64,000 nucleotides of DNA, from assembly GCA_038040385.1 (NCBI GenBank), contig JBBPII010000004.1, positions 186,001 through 250,000 of the forward strand. Reading direction: 5' to 3'. The notes beneath the pieces are model-generated. The model saw only the letters and a program-made list of their open reading frames with translations. It made no database searches and was not told the DNA's origin. This stretch comes from Gilichinskyi gelida. Its GTDB lineage: Bacteria; Acidobacteriota; Thermoanaerobaculia; Gp7-AA8. A program made the translations under genes and the position numbers. Positions 40,330-47,894 of the stretch are shown in pieces. How positions within the stretch are numbered: the first letter of the stretch is position 1; each line of letters starts with the position of its first letter.

Positions 40330-40660
40330 ACGAGCGCACCACCAGAAAGGTCGTTCCGCCCTTCACCACCGTTTCGCCCTCGATCTTTACCGTGCGACCC
40401 ATCTGGTTGATCAGCGCCGCCGGCACCGGCTCGGCGTCCTTCGGCGCGAGGAGAATGTAGACGCGGCGCGTTTTCTCCTCCAACAACGCGACGGGCACGC
40501 CCTTCTTCGCGCACTTGATGCCGCACACCGCGTGGGCTGGCCCGCGAATGCCGACCTTGGCGTAACAGAAGCTGTCGATGACTTCGCCGGTGATGGTCGC
40601 GGCGTGGAGCGGCGCGGCGAGGACGAGGAGGAGCAGACCGCTCCTCAGGGCATGCCTCAT
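40319..40660 (-). CDS. Small secreted Cys-containing protein of unknown function
   Basis: 113 residues with signal peptide (MRHALRSGLLLLVLAAPLHA). The mature part opens ITGEVIDSFCYAKVG, then HAVCGIKCAKKGVPVALLEE and RVYILLAP. The DSxCY...CxxxCxxxGxPVGLL pattern is one I have seen in exported proteins near respiratory or metal genes, but it has no assigned role. Three Cys could form a metal or disulfide site. It overlaps the upstream pseudopilin-like gene by 4 nt. Confidence 0.75.
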   Translation of the reverse strand: MRHALRSGLLLLVLAAPLHAATITGEVIDSFCYAKVGIRGPAHAVCGIKCAKKGVPVALLEEKTRRVYILLAPKDAEPVPAALINQMGRTVKIEGETVVKGGTTFLVVRSFTR

Positions 40661-41022
40661 ATGCCCTCCGGGTAGGCGACGAACGCGCCGTTGGCGTAGA
40701 CGATGTCGCGCGCGAAGTCGGTGTGCGATCCCTCGATGAGTTTGACGTCACGGCGATCATCGCTTCCATAGGATCGAATCCGGTACTCGTTGCCGGAGGC
40801 CGTGAGCTCCATCGGATTGTCCCATCCGTCCAGCCGCGGCATGTCCTTCAGGTCCTCAACGGCGTATCGATGCGACGTTTCGGAGCGCGCTTCCCAAACC
40901 GTGGCGATGTCGCGCATGGCCGCCATAGTTTGTTTCTCGTTCGAGCGCTGCATCGCGGTGCGAAAGTCCGGAAAAGCGATAGCGGCGATGGTCAGGAGCA
41001 CTGCGGCGAGCACGTACTTCAT
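40657..41022 (-). CDS. GspG-like pseudopilin lacking a prepilin peptidase site
   Basis: 121 residues. The body matches type II secretion major-pseudopilin-like proteins: FPDFRTAMQRSNEKQTMAAM, the RDIATVWEA helix, DGWDNPMEL, YRIRSYGSD, and the closing DIVYANGAFVAYPEG. The N-terminus is MKYVLAAVLLTIAAIA, without the G/FTLIE processing motif, and the membrane helix is short. Either it is secreted or anchored by an ordinary signal, or it is a derived pilin no longer assembled. No other type II secretion or type IV pilus gene is in the window. Confidence 0.78.
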   Translation of the reverse strand: MKYVLAAVLLTIAAIAFPDFRTAMQRSNEKQTMAAMRDIATVWEARSETSHRYAVEDLKDMPRLDGWDNPMELTASGNEYRIRSYGSDDRRDVKLIEGSHTDFARDIVYANGAFVAYPEGI

Positions 41023-41040
41023 GCTTCTGGGACGCCCGCG

Positions 41041-41397
41041 TCAGCGGCGAAGTTTCTCGATGTCCCGCCGCTCCTTCTTGGTCGGCCGGCCGGCGCCGCG
41101 GTCGCGAAAAACCCTCACCGCCTCACGCGGGGCGGGGGGCGGGCTCTGATCGAGGTACATCGTCCGCGCGGCTTCCTTCGCCTGCTGCGCCGGGGGCACG
41201 GCCTTCACCACCACCCGGCGAAGGTTGTCGCCGGCGAAAAACTCGATCAGGTCGCCTTCCTTGACCACCGCGGCGGGCTTTACGCGCTGGCCGTTGAGCT
41301 TCACCCGGCCACCACGGCAGGCCTCGCTGGCCTGGGAGCGGTGCTTGAAGAGGCAGACGTGCTTGAGCCAGAGATCGATGCGGTGCCGTTCGTCCAT
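41041..41397 (-). CDS. hslR: S4-domain RNA-binding protein (Hsp15-like)
   Basis: 118 residues. N-terminal S4 domain: RIDLWLKHVCLFKHRSQASE, CRGGRVKLNGQRVKPAAVVK, GDLIEFFAG. The basic C-terminal tail (GRPTKKERRDIEKL) is typical of Hsp15, which binds 50S subunits carrying stalled nascent chains. ATG 41397 (MDERHRIDLW) sits 15 bp from the divergent HU-family start, so both share a very small regulatory region. Confidence 0.87.
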   Translation of the reverse strand: MDERHRIDLWLKHVCLFKHRSQASEACRGGRVKLNGQRVKPAAVVKEGDLIEFFAGDNLRRVVVKAVPPAQQAKEAARTMYLDQSPPPAPREAVRVFRDRGAGRPTKKERRDIEKLRR

Positions 41398-41400
41398 GCT

Positions 41401-41406
41401 TATAAT
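41401..41406 (+). promoter_or_regulatory. -10 box giving a leaderless HU-guaA transcript
   Basis: A perfect TATAAT whose last base is 6 nt before the ATG of the HU-family gene. Transcription would begin at or within 1 nt of the start codon. No ribosome-binding sequence precedes the ATG. Confidence 0.6.
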
Positions 41407-41412
41407 CGCCGC

Positions 41413-41682
41413 ATGATTAAAGCCGATATCGTCAACAAGGTGGCCGAGGTGTCGGAGATTTCGCGGGTGAAGGCGGCGCAGGCGGTGGACACCGTGATCG
41501 AAGGCCTGCGCAACGCGCTCGCCCGCGGCCAGCGCATCGAGCTTCGCGGCTTCGGCGTCTTCCAGGTCAAGCAGCGGAAGAAGGGCATCGGCCGCAATCC
41601 GAAGACCGGCGTGGAAGTGAAAATCCCGCCCGGAAACACCATCCGCTTCAAGCCGGGGAAGGAACTGCGGAACCTCCTGTAG
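41413..41682 (+). CDS. HU/IHF-family DNA-binding protein
   Basis: 89 residues. Full HU fold: ADIVNKVAEVSEISRVKAAQ helices, FGVFQVKQRKKG beta arm region, RNPKTGVEVKIPPGNTIRFK with the DNA-intercalating Pro region, and KPGKELRNLL. It bends and compacts DNA in the nucleoid. A perfect TATAAT lies just 6 nt before the ATG, so the mRNA is probably leaderless. guaA begins 1 nt after its stop and must be co-transcribed, which would tie GMP synthesis to a nucleoid protein transcript. Confidence 0.94.
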   Translation: MIKADIVNKVAEVSEISRVKAAQAVDTVIEGLRNALARGQRIELRGFGVFQVKQRKKGIGRNPKTGVEVKIPPGNTIRFKPGKELRNLL

Positions 41683-41683
41683 C

Positions 41684-43225
41684 GTGACTAGCGACCAGAC
41701 CGTCCTCGTCCTCGACTTCGGCTCGCAGTACACGCAGCTCATCGCGCGACGGATTCGCGAGCAGAAGGTGTATTCGGTCGTTCATCCCTGCGATCTCGCG
41801 CCGGAGAAGATCCGCGCGCTCGCGCCGAGGGCCATCATCCTCTCCGGAGGTCCGCAATCGGTGTACGCCGATTCGGCGCCCTACTGCTCGCGGGAGGTCT
41901 TCGATCTCGGCGTTCCCATCCTCGGCATCTGCTACGGCATGCAGCTCACGGCATACTTTCTCGATGGGCGGGTGGAAGCGGCCAGCGAGCGCGAATACGG
42001 CCGCGCGGAGATCGAAGTCATCGCCGAATCGCCGCTGTTCGCCGACACACCGGCGCGGCAGCAGGTGTGGGCCAGCCATGGCGACAGCATCCTCGCCGCG
42101 CCGCCGGGCTTCCGGATCACCGCGCGGTCCGACAACGCGCCGATCGCCGCGTTCGAGAGCGAGGCGCGGAAGTGCTACGGCATCCAGTTTCATCCCGAGG
42201 TCACGCACACTGAGGCGGGCTCGGAGATCCTGCGCAACTTTCTCTTTCATATCGCCGGCTGCACGCCGGATTGGGACCTCGGCGACTACCGCCGCCGCAA
42301 AGTCGAGGAGATCCGCGCCGCGGTCGGCTCGAAGAAGGTCATCGCCGCGGTGAGCGGCGGCGTCGACTCCTCGGTGGCCGCGCTGCTGGTGGCCGAGGCG
42401 ATCGGCGATCAGCTCACCGCGATCTTCGTCGACAACGGCGTGCTGCGGAAGAACGAGGCCATTCAGGTCGTCTCGCGCCTCAGCGAAGGCCTCGGCATGC
42501 ACATCATCGCCGTCGATGCACGCGAGCGCTTCTACGAAAAGCTCGCCGGCGTCGAGGATCCCGAGGTCAAGCGGAAGCGGATCGGCAACGAGTTCATCGC
42601 CATCTTCGAAGAGGAAGCGAAGCGCATCGCCGGCGCCGAGTTCCTGGTGCAGGGAACGCTCTACCCCGACGTGATCGAATCCGTGTCGATCAAGGGTCCG
42701 TCCTCGGTCATCAAGACCCACCACAACGTCGGCGGCCTTCCGGAGAAGATGGGGCTGAAGCTGATCGAGCCGGTGCGCGAGCTGTTCAAGGATGAAGTGC
42801 GGCGCCTCGGCATCGAGCTCGGTCTCGAGGAGGAGTTCGTCTGGCGCCATCCGTTCCCGGGACCGGGACTGGCGGTGCGCATCCTCGGCGAAGTCAACGC
42901 CGAGCGCGTGGAGATCCTGCAGAACGCCGATGAGATCGTGATCGAGGAGATCCGCAGCGCGGGCTTGTACCGCCAGATCTCGCAGGCGTTCGCAGTTCTA
43001 CTCCCTGTGCGGAGCGTGGGCGTGATGGGCGACGAGCGGACCTACGAAAACGTCGTCGCCGTCCGCGCGGTGAGCACCACGGACTTCATGACGGCGGACT
43101 GGTTCCGGATGCCGCACGACGTTCTCGACCGCATCGCGCGCCGTATCGTCAATGAAGTCAGAGGGATCAACCGGGTGGTGTACGACGTGTCCTCGAAGCC
43201 GCCGAGCACCATCGAGTGGGAGTAA
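41684..43225 (+). CDS. guaA: GMP synthase (glutamine-hydrolysing)
   Basis: Converts XMP, glutamine and ATP to GMP. 513 residues, full length. N-terminal class I amidotransferase has the nucleophile in ILGICYGMQL and the catalytic HPE in GIQFHPEVTHTEAG. The ATP-pyrophosphatase domain has the P-loop AVSGGVDSSVAAL. The dimerisation domain follows with THHNVGGLPEKM and ends PPSTIEWE. GTG 41684 is the only sensible start, one base after the HU stop. Confidence 0.97.
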   Translation: MTSDQTVLVLDFGSQYTQLIARRIREQKVYSVVHPCDLAPEKIRALAPRAIILSGGPQSVYADSAPYCSREVFDLGVPILGICYGMQLTAYFLDGRVEAASEREYGRAEIEVIAESPLFADTPARQQVWASHGDSILAAPPGFRITARSDNAPIAAFESEARKCYGIQFHPEVTHTEAGSEILRNFLFHIAGCTPDWDLGDYRRRKVEEIRAAVGSKKVIAAVSGGVDSSVAALLVAEAIGDQLTAIFVDNGVLRKNEAIQVVSRLSEGLGMHIIAVDARERFYEKLAGVEDPEVKRKRIGNEFIAIFEEEAKRIAGAEFLVQGTLYPDVIESVSIKGPSSVIKTHHNVGGLPEKMGLKLIEPVRELFKDEVRRLGIELGLEEEFVWRHPFPGPGLAVRILGEVNAERVEILQNADEIVIEEIRSAGLYRQISQAFAVLLPVRSVGVMGDERTYENVVAVRAVSTTDFMTADWFRMPHDVLDRIARRIVNEVRGINRVVYDVSSKPPSTIEWE

Positions 43226-43237
43226 ACCGGTCAGCTC

Positions 43238-43258
43238 TTGACCCGGGCAGTGGGTCAA
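43238..43258. repeat. TTGACCC-N7-GGGTCAA palindrome resembling two facing IS ends
   Basis: Both arms match the inner part of the 14-bp inverted repeat that bounds the 25.4-26.7 kb module (AGTGGGTCAA is shared, 10 of 10). It lies 13 bp after the guaA stop and upstream of the tail-fibre-like gene. Possibly a scar of a lost element. Confidence 0.6.
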
Positions 43259-43290
43259 TTCCCGAAGTAGAGACTTTCCTTGTAAAGACA

Positions 43291-43319
43291 TGGACACATT
43301 TGTTTCTTGCGCCTATATT
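43291..43319 (+). promoter_or_regulatory. Sigma70-like promoter of the tail-fibre-like gene
   Basis: TGGACA (43291-43296), 17-bp spacer, TATATT (43314-43319). The predicted leader of about 87 nt ends with a perfect ribosome-binding site AAAGGAGG (43400-43407). Confidence 0.68.
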
Positions 43320-43412
43320 GATCCGCACATCTCAACGGCAGGTTTTGGTTCGTCGAAGCGGTCGGGGCATCAACGTTCCGTCCATCAGCAACATTCTTAA
43401 AGGAGGCAAGGT

Positions 43413-45152
43413 ATGACCCAAACCCGGGCACGGGTGTTCGGACTTTTTTTCATTCTCACGCTTGTCCTTTCGGTTGCGGCATTCGCCGCGAAGCCGAACA
43501 CGGGCAGCGACGCGACACCGGCGACGATCGGTGAGATCAGCATCAGCGCCTCGGCCATTCAGTGGCCGGCGTCAGGCACGTATGACCGGCTGGTCCTGAC
43601 GGTGAGCGGTCCCGAGAACTTCTCCTTCAGCAGGGAATTCGAGTCCGGCCGCGTCGTCAGCCTCCGCGTGCAGGACCTCGGCGCGAAGATGCCGGCGGAC
43701 GGCAGCTACACGTGGGAGCTGCGCGTCGTTCCGCGCGTCTCGGCCGACGTCAAACGGCGGCTCGCCGAAGCCCGCCAGAAGGACGACGAAGCAGGCGCTG
43801 CGCGCATTCAGGCCCAGGCTGGCCTCAATCACGTCATCAGCGAGTCCGGCTCGTTCACCATCGGCGGCGGAATGTTCGTCGGCGGCGGCAGCGAGGCGGA
43901 AGGCCCCGGCTCCGTGTCGGCCTCGGCTCTGAAGCCGAAGCCGCTCGACCAGGTCTACGCCGATGACATCATCGTTCAGGGGAGCGCCTGCATCGGCCTC
44001 GACTGCGTCAATAACGAGAGCTTCGGCTTCGACACCATCCGCATGAAAGAGAACAACACGCGGATCAAGTTCGAGGACACCTCGACCGGAGCCGGCTTCC
44101 CGACGACCGACTGGCAGTTGACGGCGAACGACTCCGCCAGCGGCGGCGCGAGCAAGTTCTCCATCGAGGACATCACCGGCGCGAAGGTGCCCTTCACCAT
44201 CACCGCCGGCGCGGCGACGAACTCCATCTTCGTCGACAGCACCGGCCGCCTCGGCCTGCGCACCAGCACCCCGGTCCTCGACATCCACGTCTCCACCGGC
44301 AACACGCCGGCGATGCGGCTCGAACAGACCAGCGCCGCCGGCTTCACCGCGCAGACCTGGGACGTGGCGGGCAACGAAGCGAACTTCTTCGTCCGCGACG
44401 TGACCGGCGGCTCGCGCCTGCCGTTCCGCATTCGCCCGGGCGCGCCGACCAGCTCGATCGACATCGCCGCGGATGGTGACGTCGGAATCGGAACCGCGAG
44501 CCCCTGGGGTCCGAAGCTGGCCATCACCGGAAGCGACGGCGGCTTCTTCAATGCCATCGGCGCCATCAACACCAATACCGCCGGCAGCGCGTTCATCTAT
44601 CTCGGCGAAGCGGCGAATGCGACCACGCCGGTATTCATCCAGCACTACGGCTCCACGCACGCCACGAAGGCGAACTTCTTCGAGATCGGGCAGGCGAACG
44701 CCGCCCCGATGACTTTCTTGACCAATAGCGTCGAGCGTATGCGCATCGACTCCGGCGGAGCGGTGACCATCAGCGGAAACCTGACCGTCACCGGCGTGAA
44801 GAATTTCGCCATGGTCGATCCGGGCGACTCGAAGAAGGCGATCTACTACGCCGCACTCGAAGGACCCGAAGCCGGCACATATTTCCGCGGTACGGCCAAG
44901 ACGGTCAACGGCGAGGCAGTCATCGAGCTGCCGGGCTCCTTTGCGCGCGTGACCGAGCGCGAGCGGATGACCGTTCAGCTCACGGCAGTCGGTAGCTGGA
45001 GCCAGGTCTACGTCGCCGAGAAGTCGCCGGAGCGTCTGGTGATCCGCGTTGCGAAGGACTCGCCGGACCTCGAGTTCGACTATCTGGTTCAGGGCGTCCG
45101 CAAGGGATATCTCGACTACGTCGTGGAGCGCGAGAACAAGCTTCCCAACTAA
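43413..45152 (+). CDS. Secreted tail-fibre-like repeat protein
   Basis: 579 residues with a signal peptide (VFGLFFILTLVLSVAAFAA). The N-terminal section (about 40-160) is beta-rich. The middle shows repeats of a phage-fibre type: IRMKENNTRIKFEDTSTG, GRLGLRTSTPVLDIHVSTG, MRLEQTSAAGFTAQTW, DGDVGIGTASPWGPKLAITG, each ending in an xGIGTxxP-like turn. The C-terminal ~110 residues (FAMVDPGDSKKAIYYAALEG, ELPGSFARVTERERMTVQLT, DYLVQGVRKGYLDYVVE) match a domain that closes many secreted repeat proteins of Acidobacteriota and Bacteroidota. A surface adhesin or filament role is inferred. It has its own strong promoter, ribosome site and terminator. Confidence 0.85.
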   Translation: MTQTRARVFGLFFILTLVLSVAAFAAKPNTGSDATPATIGEISISASAIQWPASGTYDRLVLTVSGPENFSFSREFESGRVVSLRVQDLGAKMPADGSYTWELRVVPRVSADVKRRLAEARQKDDEAGAARIQAQAGLNHVISESGSFTIGGGMFVGGGSEAEGPGSVSASALKPKPLDQVYADDIIVQGSACIGLDCVNNESFGFDTIRMKENNTRIKFEDTSTGAGFPTTDWQLTANDSASGGASKFSIEDITGAKVPFTITAGAATNSIFVDSTGRLGLRTSTPVLDIHVSTGNTPAMRLEQTSAAGFTAQTWDVAGNEANFFVRDVTGGSRLPFRIRPGAPTSSIDIAADGDVGIGTASPWGPKLAITGSDGGFFNAIGAINTNTAGSAFIYLGEAANATTPVFIQHYGSTHATKANFFEIGQANAAPMTFLTNSVERMRIDSGGAVTISGNLTVTGVKNFAMVDPGDSKKAIYYAALEGPEAGTYFRGTAKTVNGEAVIELPGSFARVTERERMTVQLTAVGSWSQVYVAEKSPERLVIRVAKDSPDLEFDYLVQGVRKGYLDYVVERENKLPN

Positions 45153-45177
45153 TCACCACGGCATCACATCAGAGCGC

Positions 45178-45208
45178 GGCCGCCGGGCAACCGGCGGCCG
45201 TTTTGTTT
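45178..45208 (+). terminator. Terminator of the tail-fibre-like gene
   Basis: Perfect 9-bp stem GGCCGCCGG / CCGGCGGCC with a GCAA loop, then G and TTTTGTTT. Confidence 0.9.
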
Positions 45209-45215
45209 GCGCTCA

Positions 45216-45249
45216 CAAAAAACGGGGCGCGGCGTACTGCCGCGCCCCG
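45216..45249 (-). terminator. Terminator of the dcw (ftsZ) operon
   Basis: On the minus strand a perfect 11-bp stem CGGGGCGCGGC / GCCGCGCCCCG with a 5-nt loop is followed by six T. It lies back-to-back with the plus-strand terminator, about 85 nt after the ftsZ stop, closing the whole division cluster. Confidence 0.88.
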
Positions 45250-45335
45250 TGAGCAGTCGGTGCCGGGTCCCTCTCCCCGCCACCCGTCGGCACGCGGAGG
45301 GGCGTGCCGCACGGACAGGCCGAAGCCCGTCCCCT

Positions 45336-46631
45336 TCAGTCGCTCAGGTTGCGTATCACCGTCGGAATATCGAGGTCACTGCCGAAATCGCTCGACGCCA
45401 TCGGCCCGAATCCTCCCGAGCCGTCGGGCCGCGTGAATCCCTTTCGAAAAAAGGGAGGATCGTAGATCTCCCCCTCCGCGCCGATCTGCGGCGGCGCGGG
45501 CATCTCCTGCGTTACGTTCACCTCGTGCTGCGCGGCGATGTCCCTCGGCGCGAACGGGCGGTAGAGCGGCTGCGCGCTCCCGGCCGGCTGCCGCGGGCCT
45601 GGCGCGAGCTGCTCGCCGCGCGTGTTGAGGAAGCCCTTGGTCGCCGCGTCGAAGCCGGTGGCGATGACCGTGACCTTCACTTCGTCCTTCATCCGCGGAT
45701 CGATGACCGTGCCGAAGATGATGTTCGCCTCTTCGTCGGCCGCTTCCTGGATGATCGACGCCGCCTCGTGCACTTCGAAGAGCGTCATGTCGGGGCCGCC
45801 GGTGACGTTGATCAGCACGCCCTTGGCGCCCTCGATCGACGCTTCCTCCAGCAGCGGCGAGGAGATGGCGCGCTGCGCCGCTTCCACCGCGCGATGCTCG
45901 CCCGACGACACGCCGGTGCCCATCAGCGCCATCCCCATGCCGTGCATGATCGTCTTCACGTCGGCGAAGTCGAGGTTGATCTCGCCGGGGACGGTGATGA
46001 GGTCGGATATGCCCTGCACCGCCTGGCGCAGGATGTCGTCGGCCATCTTGAAGGCGTCGCCCAGCGAGGTGCCGCGCTCCACGAAGTTGAGCAGCCGCTC
46101 GTTGGGGATGGTGATCAGCGTGTCCACCGTGTCGCGCAGGGCGCGGATGCCCTGCTCGGCCTGCACCCGGCGCCGCTTCCCTTCGAAGCCGAACGGCTTG
46201 GTGACCACGGCCACCGTCAGCGCGCCGAGCTCCGCGGCCAGCGAAGCGATGATCGGCGCCGCGCCGGTGCCGGTGCCGCCGCCCATGCCGGTGGTGATGA
46301 AAATCATGTCGGCGCCGTGCAGCGCCTCGAGGATGCGGTCGGTGTCTTCGAGCGCCGCCTGCTTGCCGACCTCCGGATTGGCGCCCGCGCCGAGGCCTTT
46401 GGTCAGCTTGCCGCCCATCTGGATCTTCGTCGGCGCCAGCGAGGCCCGCATGGCCTGGACGTCCGTGTTGGCGACCAGGAACTCGATGCCTTTGATCCCG
46501 GCCTGGATCATCCGGTTGACGGCGTTCCCGCCACCCCCGCCCACTCCGATGACCTTGATCTTCGCCGTGAGCTGCTCTTCGTCGAACTGCACGCCGAGCG
46601 TACCGTCAGGCTTTTCATCAAATGTGATCAT
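45336..46631 (-). CDS. ftsZ: Cell division protein FtsZ
   Basis: Bacterial tubulin forming the Z-ring. 431 residues. The GTPase core has KVIGVGGGGGNAVNRMI, the tubulin signature GGGTGTGAAPIIA and the T7 loop NLDFADVKTIM. A disordered linker (about 335-415) leads to the C-terminal peptide DLDIPTVIRNLSD, which binds FtsA. All catalytic residues are intact. Last gene of the dcw cluster, followed by a strong terminator. A 33-nt gap separates it from ftsA. Confidence 0.98.
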   Translation of the reverse strand: MITFDEKPDGTLGVQFDEEQLTAKIKVIGVGGGGGNAVNRMIQAGIKGIEFLVANTDVQAMRASLAPTKIQMGGKLTKGLGAGANPEVGKQAALEDTDRILEALHGADMIFITTGMGGGTGTGAAPIIASLAAELGALTVAVVTKPFGFEGKRRRVQAEQGIRALRDTVDTLITIPNERLLNFVERGTSLGDAFKMADDILRQAVQGISDLITVPGEINLDFADVKTIMHGMGMALMGTGVSSGEHRAVEAAQRAISSPLLEEASIEGAKGVLINVTGGPDMTLFEVHEAASIIQEAADEEANIIFGTVIDPRMKDEVKVTVIATGFDAATKGFLNTRGEQLAPGPRQPAGSAQPLYRPFAPRDIAAQHEVNVTQEMPAPPQIGAEGEIYDPPFFRKGFTRPDGSGGFGPMASSDFGSDLDIPTVIRNLSD

Positions 46632-46664
46632 TTACCGTCTCCCGAAATGATACGTTATTTTTGT

Positions 46665-47894
46665 CTAATCCTGCGCAAACAATGAGCGGAACTGATCCGC
46701 CAGCTTGGCGAACCCCTTCCGCGGCCGCTTCCGGATCCGCGTCCGGTCGCGGAAGCCCCACAGCAGCAGCCCCGCCGCCGCCGCCCACTCCGGACCGGCC
46801 ACCGTGTCCGACAGCCCGCCCAGCCCGCGCGGCACTCCCTTGCGCGCCTGCTGGTCGAAGACCTGCTCCACCATCTCCACCATGCCGTCCATCTCCGCGC
46901 CGCCGCCCACCAGCACCACGCCGGAGCGGATCTCCTTCTCCAGCCCTACCTTCTCCAGGTCGCGGTAGACCAGCTTGGCGATCTCCGCCGCGCGCGGCTC
47001 CAGGATGTTGGTCAGCTCGTGCTTGGAGAGGATCTTCGGCGCCCGGCCGCCGACGGTCGGCACTTCGATCGGATCGTCCTCGGTCACCAGCGATCCGAGC
47101 GCGCAGCCGTAGCGCTTCTTGATCCGCTCCGCGTCCTCCATCGGCGTGCGCAGCACCACCGAGATGTCGCTGGTGAAGTGCCCCGCGCCGACGGGGAGGA
47201 CGTTGGTGTGCACGACGTTCCCTTCCAGAAACACCGCGTAGTCCGTGGTCCCCGCGCCGATGTCCATGAGCAGCACGCCCATCTCCCGCTCGTCCTGCGT
47301 CAGCACGGCCTCGGCGGCGGCGAGCTGCTCGAGCACCAGCTCCTGCACGGCGATGCCCGCCTTGTTCACCGCGGTCAGCGCGTTCTGGTTGTGCGTCCGC
47401 GCGCCGGTGACGATGTGCACGTTGGCCTCCAGGCGCTGCGCAGTCATCCCCAGCGGATCGTGGATACCGTCCTGCCCGTCGACCACGAACTGGCGCGGCA
47501 CCACGTGCAGCAGCTCCAGCTCCGCGGGGATGTTGATCGACTTCGAGGCCTCGATGACGCGGTCGATGTCCTCGCGGGCGATCTCTTTGTGCTTGCCCAT
47601 CACGGAGACCACGCCGCGCGAGTTGACCGAGCGGATGTGATCGCCGGCGATGCCGGCGTACACCGACTCGATCTGCAGCCCCGCCATCACCTCGGCCTCA
47701 TCGACCGCCTTCTTCACCGCGTCGATGGCCTGGTCGAGATTGATGATGTTGCCGCGCCGCGTCCCCTTCATCGGCGCCGTCCCCTTGCCGATGATCTCGA
47801 GCTGGTTGCGGTCGTTGACCTCTCCCACCAGCACGCACACCTTCGAGGTCCCGATGTCGAGTGCGACCACGTACTTTTCTTCAGTCTTCGGCAT
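46665..47894 (-). CDS. ftsA: Cell division protein FtsA
   Basis: Actin-like membrane tether of FtsZ. 409 residues from ATG 47894 (MPKTEEKYVVALDIGTSKVC), preceded by GAGGA. It carries MDIGAGTTDYAVFLEGNVVH and VLVGGGAEMDGMVEM nucleotide motifs and the 1C domain inserted after residue ~80. The C-terminus is basic and amphipathic (KGFAKLADQFRSLFA), the membrane-targeting helix. It overlaps the end of ftsQ by 14 nt. Confidence 0.96.
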   Translation of the reverse strand: MPKTEEKYVVALDIGTSKVCVLVGEVNDRNQLEIIGKGTAPMKGTRRGNIINLDQAIDAVKKAVDEAEVMAGLQIESVYAGIAGDHIRSVNSRGVVSVMGKHKEIAREDIDRVIEASKSINIPAELELLHVVPRQFVVDGQDGIHDPLGMTAQRLEANVHIVTGARTHNQNALTAVNKAGIAVQELVLEQLAAAEAVLTQDEREMGVLLMDIGAGTTDYAVFLEGNVVHTNVLPVGAGHFTSDISVVLRTPMEDAERIKKRYGCALGSLVTEDDPIEVPTVGGRAPKILSKHELTNILEPRAAEIAKLVYRDLEKVGLEKEIRSGVVLVGGGAEMDGMVEMVEQVFDQQARKGVPRGLGGLSDTVAGPEWAAAAGLLLWGFRDRTRIRKRPRKGFAKLADQFRSLFAQD

